This document shows, piece by piece, positions 35,105-48,680 of a stretch of DNA of 64,000 nt. Made by a program: the position numbers and the translations under genes. Under the pieces are notes generated by a model. The model saw only the letters and a program-made list of their open reading frames with translations. It was not told the origin of the DNA and searched no databases. This DNA comes from Geodermatophilus obscurus. GTDB lineage: Bacteria > Actinomycetota > Actinomycetes > Mycobacteriales > Geodermatophilaceae. The stretch's first letter is position 1; each line of letters opens with the position of its first letter. The stretch is taken from positions 240,650 to 304,649 of the forward strand of contig NZ_FRDM01000003.1 of the NCBI RefSeq assembly GCF_900143215.1, in the 5' to 3' direction.

Positions 35105-36009
35105 AGTGCCAGGACCTCCTTGGCCAGGTCGCGGTAGGCCGACGCGCCCGTGGACGTCGGCGCCCAGGTGGTGATCGGCTGACCGGCGACCGTGGTCTCG
35201 GGGAAGCGCACGGTCCGCTGGATGACGGTCTGGAACACGGTGTCGCCGAATGCCTCGACCACCCGGCTGAACACCTCGCGGCAGTGCACGGTGCGCGCGT
35301 CGTACATCGTGGCGAGGATCCCGGAGATCTCCAGCTCGGGGTTGAGCCGCTCCTTGACCTTCTCGATGGTGTCGACGAGCAGGGCCACGCCGCGCAGCGA
35401 GAAGAACTCGCACTCCAGCGGGATGACGACGCCCTGCGCGGCGGTCAGCGCGTTGACCGTCAGCAGGCCCAGCGAGGGCTGGCAGTCGATGAGGATGTAG
35501 TCGTACTCGTCGCGGACGTCGGCCAGCACCCGCAGCAGCGTCTGCTCACGCGCCACCTCACTGACCAGCTGCACCTCGGCGGCGGACAGGTCGATGTTGC
35601 TCGGGACCAGGTCCAGGCCGGTGATGTCGGTGGACACCCGCACGTCCTTGAGCGAGGTCCGCCGCTCCATGAGGGCGTTGTAGATGGTCCGGTCGAGGTT
35701 CTGCGCCGGGACGCCGAGGCCCACCGAGAGCGCGCCCTGCGGGTCGAGGTCGATGAGCAGCACCTTGCGGCCGTACTCCACCAGCGCGGCACCCAGGTTG
35801 ATGGTCGACGTCGTCTTGCCGACGCCGCCCTTCTGGTTGCACATCGCGATGATCCGCGCGGGGCCGTGCTGCGTCAGCGGCTTGGGGTCCGGCAGCCGGC
35901 GCATGCGCGCGCGGGCCGGGTCCAGCCGGGGCGCGGCCGCGCCCATCTCGGGCTCGGGGTCGGTCGGGAGCGCGAAGGCCTGGCCCGCCGCGTCCCCTCG
36001 GATCGCCAT
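35101..36009 (-). CDS. parA: ParA-family ATPase (orphan, chromosome-segregation cluster)
   Basis: A 302-aa deviant-Walker ATPase. KGGVGKTT is at 60-67, then LLIDLDPQGALSVGLG and DYILIDCQPSLGLLTVNAL (Walker B region). The N-terminal ~50 residues are a basic/proline extension. ATG at 36009 behind GGAGG. It corresponds by context to the ParA-like protein upstream of scpA in mycobacteria (PldP in corynebacteria), distinct from the oriC ParA. Likely positions division or condensin components. It is followed by its RHH partner through the 77-nt module. Confidence 0.9.
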   Translation of the reverse strand: MAIRGDAAGQAFALPTDPEPEMGAAAPRLDPARARMRRLPDPKPLTQHGPARIIAMCNQKGGVGKTTSTINLGAALVEYGRKVLLIDLDPQGALSVGLGVPAQNLDRTIYNALMERRTSLKDVRVSTDITGLDLVPSNIDLSAAEVQLVSEVAREQTLLRVLADVRDEYDYILIDCQPSLGLLTVNALTAAQGVVIPLECEFFSLRGVALLVDTIEKVKERLNPELEISGILATMYDARTVHCREVFSRVVEAFGDTVFQTVIQRTVRFPETTVAGQPITTWAPTSTGASAYRDLAKEVLAL

Positions 36010-36223
36010 CGCTGTCGTGTCCTCCACCTCGTGCCCGTTCCGGCTCGCACCGGGAGCGGTCAGTCGTTCTGCCGCGCGGGATGCACCGACGGTAAGGAGA
36101 TCACCACGCTTCACCCAGGAGGCACGCCGCATGTCGTGTCGACTTGGCGACCCGTGACAACACAGCCGTCACATGCAGCCGGAACCCCTGGCAGAAGACG
36201 CCGAGGAAATCCGCGGACGCCTG

Positions 36224-37171
36224 TCAGGTCAGGGCGCGCGGGTGGCTGCTGGCGTACACCTCGCGCAGCCGGTCGACCGTGACGAGCGTGTACACCTGCG
36301 TGGTCGTCACCGACGCGTGGCCGAGCAGCTCCTGGACGACGCGGACGTCGGCCCCGCCGTCGAGCAGGTGGGTGGCGAAGGAGTGCCGCAGCGTGTGCGG
36401 CGAGACCTGGGCTGTCAGCCCCGCCCGCTCTGCCGCCGTCCGCAGGATCGCCCAGGCACTCTGCCGCGACAGCGACCCGCCGCGGGCGTTGAGGAACAGC
36501 GCACCGCCGCGCACCCCGGTACGGCCCGCCGCGGCCAGCGCCGGACGGGCGCGCACCAGGTAGTCCTCCACCGCCCGCAGCGCGTAGGACCCGACCGGCA
36601 CGATCCGCTGCTTGCCGCCCTTGCCGGCCAGCCGCACCACCGACTGGCCGCGGTCGAGGTCGTCGACGGCCAGCCCGACCGCCTCGGAGATGCGCGCCCC
36701 GGTCCCGTAGAGCACCTCCAGCAGCGCCCGGTCGCGCAGCCCGCGCGGCCCCTCCAGCGCGCCGGCGGCCTCGATCAACGCGACCACCGACTCCACCGGT
36801 ACCGCCTTGGGCAGCCGCCGCGCCGGGGACGGTGGGCGCACCTCGTGGGCGACGTCGTCGGGCACCAGGCCGTCGAGCAGCGCAAAGCGGTGCAGTCCCC
36901 GGACGGCGACCACCGCGCGCGCCGCCGAGGTCGCCGACAGCGGCGGGTGGTCGTCGTCCCCCTGCCGGAGCGCGGCGAGGAACCCGGCGACGTCGGACTC
37001 GGCCACCTCGCCCAGCTCGCGCACGCCGGCGGCGTCGAGGAACTCGGTGTAGCGGCGCAGGTCGCGGCGGTAGGAGGAGATGGTGTTGGCGGCCAGGCCG
37101 CGCTCGACGGTGAGGTGGTCGAGGTAGCCGGTGACGACCCGCTCGACCGCGGACGTGGTGGACGTCGTCAG
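36224..37171 (-). CDS. xerD: Site-specific tyrosine recombinase XerD
   Basis: A 315-aa recombinase that resolves chromosome dimers at dif with XerC. All catalytic residues are visible: Arg160 (TGARISE), Lys184 (AGKGGKQR), His259 and Arg262 (HTLRHSF), His285 (LGHASV) and Tyr294 (TQVYTL). The N-terminal SAM-like domain is complete ([20 protein letters not shown]). No in-frame ATG, GTG or TTG exists at the right place; I take the CTG at 37171, with AGGGG ahead, as the start. Gap 36010-36223 to parA holds no gene. It lies 80 bases downstream of ald. Confidence 0.93.
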   Translation of the reverse strand: MTTSTTSAVERVVTGYLDHLTVERGLAANTISSYRRDLRRYTEFLDAAGVRELGEVAESDVAGFLAALRQGDDDHPPLSATSAARAVVAVRGLHRFALLDGLVPDDVAHEVRPPSPARRLPKAVPVESVVALIEAAGALEGPRGLRDRALLEVLYGTGARISEAVGLAVDDLDRGQSVVRLAGKGGKQRIVPVGSYALRAVEDYLVRARPALAAAGRTGVRGGALFLNARGGSLSRQSAWAILRTAAERAGLTAQVSPHTLRHSFATHLLDGGADVRVVQELLGHASVTTTQVYTLVTVDRLREVYASSHPRALT

Positions 37172-37251
37172 GCCCTGCCCCTGGTCCTGCCGTCGCGCGC
37201 CGGTCCGCTCCTCGCTCGCCGGCGCTCGCTGCGATGCTCCCGTCGCTGTCG

Positions 37252-38367
37252 TCAGGACAGCACCTCCGCCAGGGGGACGGCGGTCATCCCGTGCGCCTCG
37301 GCCACCTCGGGCAGCACCACCTGCCCGGCGACGACGTTGACCCCGTGGGCCAGTGCCGGGTCGGCGTGGACGGCGGCCGCGGTGCCCTCGTTGGCCAGCG
37401 CCATGACGTAGGGCAGCGTCACGTTGGTGAGCGCGTGGGTCGAGGTGTTGGGGACCGCGCCGGGCATGTTGGCCACGCAGTAGAAGACCGAGTCGTGCAC
37501 CGGGAAGGTCGGGTCGTCGTGGGTGGTGGGGCGGGTGTCCTCGAAGCAGCCGCCCTGGTCGACGGCGATGTCGACCAGCACCGAACCCGGCTTCATCCGC
37601 GACACCAGCTCGGTGCTGACCAGCGTCGGCGCCTTCGCACCCGGGACGAGCACCGCGCCGATGACCAGGTCGGCGTCGAGGACGGCCCGCTCCACCTCGT
37701 AGGCATTGGAGGCGACCGTCTGCAGGTGGCCCTGGTAGATGCGGTCGGCGGCGCGCAGCTTGTCGATGTCCCGGTCGAGGACGACGACCTCGGCCTGCAT
37801 GCCCAGCGCGATCGCGGCGGCGTTCATGCCGGAGACGCCGGCGCCGATGACGACCACCTTGGCCGCGTAGACGCCGGAGACACCACCGAGCAGCACGCCG
37901 CGCCCGCCGTGCGCGCGCTCCAGGCTGTGCGCGCCGACCTGCGGCGCCATCCGGCCGGCGACCTCCGACATCGGGGCGAGCAGCGGCAGCGCGCCGCCGG
38001 CGGTCTGCACCGTCTCGTAGGCGATCGCGGTGGTGCCGGAGGTGACGAGCGCGTCGGTGCACTCCTTGGACGCCGCGAGGTGCAGGTAGGTGAACAGCGT
38101 CTGCCCGGCACGCAGCCGGGAGTACTCCTCGGCCACCGGCTCCTTGACCTTGAGCAGCAGGTCGGCGTCGGCCCACACGTCGTCGGCGTCGGCCACGGTC
38201 GTCGCCCCCGCGGCGGTGTAGTCGCCGTCCGGGATGGACGAGCCCTCCCCCGCGCCCCGCTCGACGAGCACCGTGTGCCCGGCCCGCACCAGCTCGGTCA
38301 CCCCCGCCGGGGTGAGCGCCACCCGGTACTCCCGGTTCTTGACCTCTCGGGGAACCCCGACCCGCAT
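37252..38367 (-). CDS. ald: L-alanine dehydrogenase
   Basis: A 371-aa NAD enzyme interconverting alanine and pyruvate plus ammonia. Residues known from the Phormidium and mycobacterial enzymes fall at the same numbers: Arg15, Lys75, His96 and Asp270. The Rossmann segment is [23 protein letters not shown] at 38367 with AGGAG upstream. The insertion of ald ahead of xerD differs from the M. tuberculosis order but is seen in other actinobacteria. Confidence 0.97.
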   Translation of the reverse strand: MRVGVPREVKNREYRVALTPAGVTELVRAGHTVLVERGAGEGSSIPDGDYTAAGATTVADADDVWADADLLLKVKEPVAEEYSRLRAGQTLFTYLHLAASKECTDALVTSGTTAIAYETVQTAGGALPLLAPMSEVAGRMAPQVGAHSLERAHGGRGVLLGGVSGVYAAKVVVIGAGVSGMNAAAIALGMQAEVVVLDRDIDKLRAADRIYQGHLQTVASNAYEVERAVLDADLVIGAVLVPGAKAPTLVSTELVSRMKPGSVLVDIAVDQGGCFEDTRPTTHDDPTFPVHDSVFYCVANMPGAVPNTSTHALTNVTLPYVMALANEGTAAAVHADPALAHGVNVVAGQVVLPEVAEAHGMTAVPLAEVLS

Positions 38368-38597
38368 CGTCCGCTCTCCTGGTCCCGGTGAGACGTCCCG
38401 AGGGTGACGGGCGCCGCACCGCGTCGTGGGCCTCCCCGGTGGGGGCGCGCCTCGCGCGGAGTGTAGGCAGGGCGGAGCGGCCCGGGCGGCCCGGCGTGCC
38501 AGGTACCCCCGTTGGGGGCAGCCCCTCTCCTGGAGTCCCGGCAGCCCGCGCCCGGACCTGGCCCCGTCCGGAGGCTCGCCGCGAGCGTGCGAGCGGC

Positions 38598-38618
38598 GAG
38601 GAGGACGAGCTCCTCCTC
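38598..38618 (-). terminator. Hairpin after the GlcG-like gene
   Basis: GAGGAGGA and TCCTCCTC form an 8-bp stem with a 5-base loop, 30 bases past the stop of the GlcG/HbpS gene and ahead of ald. Confidence 0.5.
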
Positions 38619-38648
38619 CGAGGCGTGGAGGGGAAGGGTGGTCCTCGC

Positions 38649-39068
38649 TCAGCCGGCGCTGGTCGCGTACCCGCAGGCGGTGACGGCGGCGCTGCAGACG
38701 TCCTCGTCCTGCTGCCCGGTGCCCCCGCTGGCGCCGAGCGCCCCGACCAGCTGCCCGTCGGCGTAGACCGGAACGGCACCCGGCTGCGGCGTGAAGCGGC
38801 CCCCGGTCATCGCGCTGAGCGCGGTGGAGAAGTTCGGCAGGCTGTCCAGCTTGGACTTCTGCCCCGCGCTGGGCATGCCGTAGGCCGCCGCGGTCCAGGC
38901 CTTGCCCTGGGCGACGTCGGTGGAGATCCACGGCGCGCCGTCGGTGCGGAGCAGAGCCACGAGGTGACCCGCCGCGTCCATCACGGCGAAGGACATGGGC
39001 ACGCCGACCCGGGCGCACTCCTCCCGGGCAGCGGTGAGGAGGGCCAGGGCCTGGTCGGAGGTCAGCAC
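38649..39068 (-). CDS. GlcG/HbpS-family protein
   Basis: A 139-aa single-domain protein of the GlcG/HbpS (PF03928) fold. Recognisable family blocks are [20 protein letters not shown], the [12 protein letters not shown] helix, and [20 protein letters not shown]. Members bind haem or accompany glycolate and diol utilisation genes. GTG start at 39068. It stands alone here, between ald and a divergent membrane protein gene, so the role is open. No signal peptide is seen. Confidence 0.85.
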   Translation of the reverse strand: MLTSDQALALLTAAREECARVGVPMSFAVMDAAGHLVALLRTDGAPWISTDVAQGKAWTAAAYGMPSAGQKSKLDSLPNFSTALSAMTGGRFTPQPGAVPVYADGQLVGALGASGGTGQQDEDVCSAAVTACGYATSAG

Positions 39069-39164
39069 GGGGTCAGCCTGCCAGCGCCCCCGGGGTCTCC
39101 GCCTGCGGGGAGGGCGGCCAGGGCGGAAGGTGGGCGGGTCCGTCGTCCGACCGGAGGAGTGCCC

Positions 39165-39809
39165 GTGCCGCTGTACGCCCCGTCCCCCGCGCTGCGCGGT
39201 CGCCAGCTCGCCGCCGACGTCGGGCTGCTGGCCTGGCTGGTGCTGTGGGTGCTGGTCGCCCGGACGGTGCACGGTGCGGTCCTCGTCCTGGCCGAGCCGG
39301 GCCGCGCCGTCGAGGACCTCGGCGCATCGGTCGCCGGCAGCATGGCCTCGGCCGCGCAGGCCGCCGAGGACGTCCCCCTGGTCGGCGACGAGCTGGCCGC
39401 ACCGTTCGAGGCCCTGGCCTCTGCGGGCGGGTCGGTCGGCGGCGCGGGGCAGGCAGCGCAGGACGCCGTCGGCACGCTGGCCACGGTGCTCGCCGTCGTC
39501 CTCGTGGTCCTCCCGGTGGGCTGGGCGCTGCTGCGCTGGCTGCCGTGGCGGCTGGGCTGGGCACGGGACGCCGGCGCGGCCCGGCAGCTGGCCGTGGCAG
39601 ATCCGGACGTGCTCGCGGCGCGGGCGCTGGCGACCGCCCCGCTGTCCCGGCTGGCCGCCCTGCCGCCGGGCACCGCCGACGCGTGGCGCGCCGGCGACCC
39701 CGCCGCGACCCGCGCGCTGGCAGCCGTGGAGCTGGAGCGCCTCGGCGTGCCCGGCGCCGGCCTCCTCGGTCCGCCACCGACGCCCGGGCCGGCGCCGACC
39801 GCTCCGTGA
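39165..39809 (+). CDS. Two-span membrane protein of unknown function
   Basis: A 214-aa protein with membrane segments at about 18-42 (LLAWLVLWVLVARTVHGAV) and 103-126 (TLATVLAVVLVVLPVGWALL). Between them is an Ala-rich amphipathic loop of about 60 residues that should face outside. The C-terminal part is a soluble helical segment ending in a Pro-rich tail. GTG at 39165 behind GGAGGA. I do not recognise a named family, though such proteins are common in actinobacteria. Confidence 0.72.
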   Translation: MPLYAPSPALRGRQLAADVGLLAWLVLWVLVARTVHGAVLVLAEPGRAVEDLGASVAGSMASAAQAAEDVPLVGDELAAPFEALASAGGSVGGAGQAAQDAVGTLATVLAVVLVVLPVGWALLRWLPWRLGWARDAGAARQLAVADPDVLAARALATAPLSRLAALPPGTADAWRAGDPAATRALAAVELERLGVPGAGLLGPPPTPGPAPTAP

Positions 39810-39987
39810 CGGCCCTCGGCGCGCTGCGGGAGACCCGTCGTCGGTGCACACGTCCGGGACGCGCCGGCTGGCGGGTTCCCGGTTCGGCGCTCCTGGCGGG
39901 TCGTCGTTCCCGGTTCCATGCTGCCTACTGCGTCCTCGCCGGGCGCAGGGCGTCCGTGCCACCACCGGCACGCCAGAGGTCGAGGTC

Positions 39988-40423
39988 ATGCGCGGTCGCG
40001 ACGACACGACTGCGCGACCCCCGCGGCCCTGGTCGGCATCGCTGCCTCGGCGGTCCTGCTGCTGATCGCCGTCCTCGCGGTGCTCGCCGTGGCCCCCGGG
40101 CGACCGCGGACGGCGGACGCGGCGCTCCCGCTGTGGGCCTGTGGGTGGACGCCGCCGGCGCCACGGTGCGCGGCGCGCGCGTCGCCGGCCGGGAGCTGCC
40201 GGTCAACGGTGCGCTCGGGCCCTGGGACCTCGGGTTCTTCCTCGACGGCGCGCCGCCGGACGGCGTCGAGGTCCGGTTGCTGGTGGACCAGCCCGCCGGT
40301 GCGCTGGCGCTGCGCGTCGCCGACCGGAGTGACGACCTCGCTGCCGTGCCCGGCGCCACCCCGCCACGGGGACGGGTGCTCGTGACACCCCACCTGTGGG
40401 TGGTGCACGGGATCGAGCTGTGA
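39988..40423 (+). pseudogene. Broken gene: membrane segment plus C-terminal domain, perhaps of an M28-type peptidase
   Basis: One frame encodes a membrane span (AALVGIAASAVLLLIAVLAV, about 40030-40100). A second frame, entered near 40130, encodes VGLWVDAAGATVRGARVAGR through FFLDGAPPDGVEVRLLVDQ to LWVVHGIEL and a stop at 40423. Both stretches have coding-type codon use but no single frame covers them. The last part recalls the C-terminal domain of large membrane-anchored M28 peptidases of actinobacteria. I judge it a deletion relic; the family assignment is weak. Confidence 0.4.
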
Positions 40424-40524
40424 GCCCACCCGGTGCGCAACGCCCGGGGCCGCACCGTGGGTCGATTGGGCTTGAGGTGACCGGTGGGACTGCCGATGTC
40501 GGGGAGGACACCGGGAGGTACTGC

Positions 40525-41175
40525 GTGGCACGACGGACACGACGGCGGGGACGCGGGACCGGCACGGTCGCCGCGGTGGCGGCGGTCGGGCTGATCGCGC
40601 TCAGCGGCCCGGTCACCGAGGTCGCCGCGACGGTGACCGCCTCCCGGACGCCGCTGCCCGCCGTCCCCGCACCGGCGGCCGCCCTGCCCGGCCCGGTGCG
40701 CGTCGTCGCCCCGGCGCCCGCCGCACCGGCCGCCGTCCCACCGGTGGGCGTCGTGGCCGTCCCGCGCCCGCAGCCGATCGAGGTCCGGGTGCGGCCCGGC
40801 GTGCCCCACGGCGTGATGCCCGACACCGACCCGCCGCCGTCGGCGTGCGGCGGCTACGCCAACCCGCGGCGGATCCTCCCGGGCGTGGTGCCCGGCGTCG
40901 CCTCGGCCACGGTGAGCTGGCAGGCCGACGGCTCCACCGAGGTGCAGCGGTACCGCGTGCAGGCGGTCAGCCAGCAACTGGTCAGCGGCCTGCAGCCGGA
41001 CCCGCCGTTCCAGATCGCCGCCCAGCCCGCGGACTGCGTGCCGGTCACGGTGACCTTCGCCGGCCTGACCTCCGGCGTCCCCTACGTGTTCTGGCTGGAG
41101 GAGGAGGTGCCCGACTCCTTCGGCGTGCTGCGCTGGGTGCAGGTGGGCACCTCGTCCGCCGTCGTCATCGCGTGA
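40525..41175 (+). CDS. Secreted protein with a fibronectin type III-like domain
   Basis: A 216-aa exported protein. A basic N-terminus (ARRTRRRGRG) and a hydrophobic segment (VAAVAAVGLIALSGPVTEVA) form a signal peptide or anchor. A Pro/Ala/Val linker follows to about residue 95. The C-terminal ~110 residues look like an FN3 beta-sandwich: ASATVSWQADGSTEVQRYRV, then VTVTFAGLTSGVPYVFWLEE. Two cysteines (CGGYANP and ADCVPV) may pair. GTG at 40525 behind GGGAGG. Function unknown; possibly envelope adhesion. Confidence 0.75.
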   Translation: MARRTRRRGRGTGTVAAVAAVGLIALSGPVTEVAATVTASRTPLPAVPAPAAALPGPVRVVAPAPAAPAAVPPVGVVAVPRPQPIEVRVRPGVPHGVMPDTDPPPSACGGYANPRRILPGVVPGVASATVSWQADGSTEVQRYRVQAVSQQLVSGLQPDPPFQIAAQPADCVPVTVTFAGLTSGVPYVFWLEEEVPDSFGVLRWVQVGTSSAVVIA

Positions 41176-41193
41176 GGACCCCGTCCTCCCGGG

Positions 41194-41793
41194 TCAGGTG
41201 GCGTCGGCGGGGCGCAGCTGCGGGGCGGTCGCCCGGACCCGGGCCGCGGCCAGGACGCCGATGACCGCCGAGGAGTTGCGGATGCCCCCGGCGAACACCC
41301 GCTGCACCGCCTCGTCCAGGGGCAGCCGCTCCACGGTCATGTCCAGCTCCTCGTGCTCGACGACGAAGCCCTCCGGCCGGTCGACGGCCGACAGCCCCTC
41401 GGCGAGGTAGACGAGGACCTGCTCGCTGCAGAAGCCCGGCGTGCTGTAGCTGTTCACCAGCAGCGACCAGCGCTCCGCGGCGAGGCCCGCCTCCTCGGCC
41501 AGCTCCCGCTTCGCGGTGGCCAGCGGAGCCTCCCCGTCGGCGTCGCGCAGGCCGGCGGGCAGCTCCCACAGGTAGCCGCGGACCGGGTGGCGGTACTGGC
41601 GGACCATCACGATCCGCCCCTCGTCGTCCACCGCGGCGACGCACACGGCACCGATGTGCCGCACGATCTCCCGGACGCTGTCCCCACCGCCGGGCATGGC
41701 GACGGTCTCCTTGACGACGGTGATGATGCGGCCGTCGTGCACCGTCTCGGTGGCGAGGACCTCGTACTCCCCCGGCCGGGCGGGCTCCACCAT
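41194..41793 (-). CDS. NUDIX hydrolase, ADP-ribose pyrophosphatase-like
   Basis: A 199-aa enzyme with a complete Nudix box GLRDADGEAPLATAKRELAE plus EAGL (81-104). QYRHPVRGYLWELPAG is typical of ADP-ribose pyrophosphatases and the Rv1700 group. ATG at 41793 with GGAGG upstream. It follows pyrG, as in mycobacteria and streptomycetes, but here a 13-codon reading frame lies between the two and overlaps both (separate entry). Probable role: clearing ADP-ribose or a related nucleoside diphosphate. Confidence 0.93.
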   Translation of the reverse strand: MVEPARPGEYEVLATETVHDGRIITVVKETVAMPGGGDSVREIVRHIGAVCVAAVDDEGRIVMVRQYRHPVRGYLWELPAGLRDADGEAPLATAKRELAEEAGLAAERWSLLVNSYSTPGFCSEQVLVYLAEGLSAVDRPEGFVVEHEELDMTVERLPLDEAVQRVFAGGIRNSSAVIGVLAAARVRATAPQLRPADAT

Positions 41794-41833
41794 CAGATCC
41801 CCACCTCCGGGGTCCCGGGAGCCCAGCGGTCCA

Positions 41834-41834
<1 letters not shown>
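41793..41834 (-). CDS. 13-codon overlapping mini-ORF between pyrG and the NUDIX gene
   Basis: The pyrG end ...GTGGGGATCTGATGG overlaps an ATG that opens MDRWAPGTPEVGI and stops in a second GTGGGGATCTGATGG, whose ATG starts the NUDIX gene. The 15-base junction is thus duplicated and frames a tiny reading frame with TGATG overlaps at both ends. A ribosome could pass by termination-reinitiation. It may equally be a by-product of a short tandem duplication. Confidence 0.35.
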
Positions 41835-45937
<4,103 letters not shown>

Positions 45938-45941
<4 letters not shown>

Positions 45942-47065
45942 CGGGGGGCGCCGAGCAGTTCGCGGTAGAGGGCGACCAGCTGCCGGGCGGTGGCGGCCTC
46001 GTCCGGCCAGCTCGCCGCCTGCCGGCCGCCGGCCTCGGTCAGCGCGCGGGCGCGCGCGGGGTCGGCCAGCAGCCCGGTGACCGCGTCGGCCAGCGCGGCG
46101 GCGTCGCCCACCGGCACCAGCTGCGCGCCGTCCCCGAGCAGCTCGGGCAGCCCGCCGGTGCGGGTGGCGACCAGCGGGGTGCCGGCGCGCAGCGCCTCCT
46201 GCGCGGTCAGCGATCGGGCCTCCCAGCGCGAGGGCAGCACGGCCAGGTCGGCGGCGGCCAGCAGGTCGGCGACGTCGCTGCGCCGGCCGAGCAGCACCAC
46301 GGGCAGCCGCTCGGCAGCGATCCGGGCGGCGAGCTCGTCGTGCAGCGGGCCGTCTCCGGCGACGGCCACGAGCGGCGGCTGCGAGCCGGCGGCCCACCGG
46401 GCGGCGGCGTCGAGCAGGACGTCGTAGCCCTTCTGCGGGTGCAACCGCCCGACGGCGACGACCAGCGGCCGGCCGTCGGCCAGGCCGAGCTCGGCGCGGA
46501 CCTCGGCGGCCGTCCGGGCCGCGGCGGGCAGCGGCGGTGCCGAGACGGGCGCGTCCCGCACGTCCCGCGCGCCCTGCCGCCAGGCGTTCTCGGCGAGGTC
46601 ACCGGAGGCGGCGAGGACGACGTCGACGTCGCGGATCGTGGCCCGCTCGGCCAGCCGCAGCACCCGGCGCAGCGCGCCCCCGCCCTCGGGCAGGGCGTTG
46701 TGCAGCGTGAGCACCAGGGGCCGGCTGCGGTTCCCGAGCCGGCGGGCCGCCGCGGCGACCAGCCCGGCGCGCAGGCCGTGGGCGTGCAGCAGATCCGCGT
46801 CGGCGGTGGCCCGGCGCAGCGCGGCGACGGCGCGGGCGTCGGCTCCGGGCGAGAGACCGGCGGAGATGCCGACGGGCGCGAAGCCGGCACCCGTGGCGGT
46901 GAAGCCGAACAACTGCTCGGTGGCCGGCGGGCCGCACACCCGGACGTCGGCGCCGGCCGCGACCAGGGCGGGCAGCACCGCCCGCACGTGCGTGCCGACT
47001 CCACCGGTGCTGGTGGCCAGCACCTCGGCCACCCGGCGGCCCTGCAGCGGGAGCCGCTCAGCCAC
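45938..47065 (-). CDS. GT4-family glycosyltransferase
   Basis: A 375-aa GT-B enzyme. The N-terminal domain has STGGVGTHVRAVLPALVAAG and LLHAHGLRAGLVAA. The C-terminal nucleotide-sugar domain has VVAVGRLHPQKGYDVLLDA and the E-x7-E element in PSRWEARSLTAQEALRAGTP. GTG at 47065 behind AGGAGG, overlapping the flippase gene by 8 bases. It should add a sugar to a lipid-linked acceptor on the inner membrane face, between the putative initiating transferase and the flippase of the same operon. Confidence 0.9.
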
Positions 47066-48680
47066 CGTGCACCTCCTGGGGATCGCCTCGTCGCAGACGG
47101 CGCACGGCGGCCAGCAGCGGGCCGCGCGCCGTTCCCATCATGACCGCCGCGGCGACGGCCAGTGCGGTCGCCGCGGCGAGCACCCCGGCGCCGACCGTCG
47201 CGAGCAGGTCCCCCTGCGGCACCGGGTCGGCGCCCAGCGCGCCGGCGACGGCCAGCCCCGCCGCCCCGGCGAGCGCGGCGGCGAGCACCGCGGGCAACCC
47301 GGTGCGGACGACCCCGGCCAGCCCGGCCGGTCCCACGACCCGCGCCACCACGGCGAGCAGCGCCAGCCCGGCGACGGTGACCCCGGCGCTGTGGCCGGCG
47401 GCGAGGGCGGGCCCGCGGTCGGCTGCGGGCAGCAGTGCGGCGAGGACGACGTCGGCCGCCACCGCCACGAGCCACCCTCCGAGCACGCACGCCGTCGGTG
47501 CCTTCCACAGGCCGCGGGCGTAGAGCGCGCGGGAGAGCACCGCCACCAGCCCGTAGCCCGGCAGTCCGGGGGCGAAGGCGACGACGGTGTCCCGCAGCGC
47601 GCCCACGACGTCCGCCGGCTGCCCGGTGAGGAACACCCCGGCCATCGGCCCCGCGACCGCCACCAGCACCGCCGCGGCGACCGTCGAGGCGGCGAGGACG
47701 AGCACGGCCACCGGGGCCAGCGCCCGGCGGAACCCGGCCTCGTCCCCGGTCTCGGCCCGCTCGGCCAGCCCCGGGTAGGCGGAGGTCGCCAGCGGCACCG
47801 CCAGCGCGGCCCACGGCACGAGGAAGACGGTGAGCCCGGCGGCGTAGACGACCTGGGTGCCATCGGGGGCGCCGGCGTTGGCCAGCCGGATCGCCACCGC
47901 GGCCAGCAGCTGCTGCCCGGCGAGGGTGAGCACGCCCGCGACCGCCAGCCGGCGCACCCGCGGTGCGGCGCCCACCGGGAAACGCAGCGACGGCCGCAGG
48001 CCCAGCCCCAGCCGGCGCACCGGGAGGACCAGGCAGAGCGAGAGGGCGACCACGCCGAGCGTCGTCCCGACGGAGAGGACCAGCTCGGCGGGGGTGGACA
48101 ACCCCTCCGCCGTCCGGCTGCCGCCGATCGCGGCGAAGGTGAGGTAGGCCCCGGCGACGACGACGCTGGACAGCAGGGGCGCCAGCGCGGGGGCGGCGAA
48201 GCGGCGGTGGGCCTGCAGCACGCCGGTCAGCACGATGCCGATGCCGTACAGCACGACCTGCGGGGCGAAGACGACCAGGAAGCGGGCGGCGAGCTCGACC
48301 TGGGCCGGGTCCCCCGCGCCGAGCAGCAGCCGGGCGACCGGCTCGGCGCACAGCGCGAGCAGCACGGCCAGCGGCGTGAGCACCAGCAGGCTCCACCCGA
48401 GCAGCGCCGAGGCGGTGCGCCGCACCTGCTCGCGGTCGCCGGTCGCGATGCCGCCGGCCAGCATCGGCACCACGAGACTCGCCAGGGCGCCGCCGGCGAC
48501 GACCTCGAAGACGATGTTCGGGACGTTGTTGGCCGCCAGGTAGGTGTCACCGGTGCTGCCGGCGCCCACGGCGTTGGTGAACACCAGCGTGCGGCCGAAC
48601 CCGGCGAGCCGGGTCAGCACGGTGAGGACGGCGATCAGCGCGGCGGCGCCGGCGACCCCCCGGACGACCTGCCGGGTCAT
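47058..48680 (-). CDS. MurJ/MviN-like lipid flippase
   Basis: A 540-aa protein with about 14 membrane spans of the MOP exporter superfamily. MurJ-like features are NAVGAGSTGDTYLAANNVPN in the first helices and PNIVFEVVAGGALASLVVPM. Genes of this type near steAB differ from the main murJ near the origin, so a dedicated role in exporting a polyprenyl-linked glycan is likely. ATG at 48680 overlaps the stop of the preceding transferase gene (ATGA). Confidence 0.88.
   Translation of the reverse strand: MTRQVVRGVAGAAALIAVLTVLTRLAGFGRTLVFTNAVGAGSTGDTYLAANNVPNIVFEVVAGGALASLVVPMLAGGIATGDREQVRRTASALLGWSLLVLTPLAVLLALCAEPVARLLLGAGDPAQVELAARFLVVFAPQVVLYGIGIVLTGVLQAHRRFAAPALAPLLSSVVVAGAYLTFAAIGGSRTAEGLSTPAELVLSVGTTLGVVALSLCLVLPVRRLGLGLRPSLRFPVGAAPRVRRLAVAGVLTLAGQQLLAAVAIRLANAGAPDGTQVVYAAGLTVFLVPWAALAVPLATSAYPGLAERAETGDEAGFRRALAPVAVLVLAASTVAAAVLVAVAGPMAGVFLTGQPADVVGALRDTVVAFAPGLPGYGLVAVLSRALYARGLWKAPTACVLGGWLVAVAADVVLAALLPAADRGPALAAGHSAGVTVAGLALLAVVARVVGPAGLAGVVRTGLPAVLAAALAGAAGLAVAGALGADPVPQGDLLATVGAGVLAAATALAVAAAVMMGTARGPLLAAVRRLRRGDPQEVHGG

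Noticed and set aside
36224..38779. Reading XerD as an 851-residue fusion with upstream sequence
   Set aside because: The extra part is the wrong frame of ald; XerD has its full length of 315 residues from the CTG at 37171.
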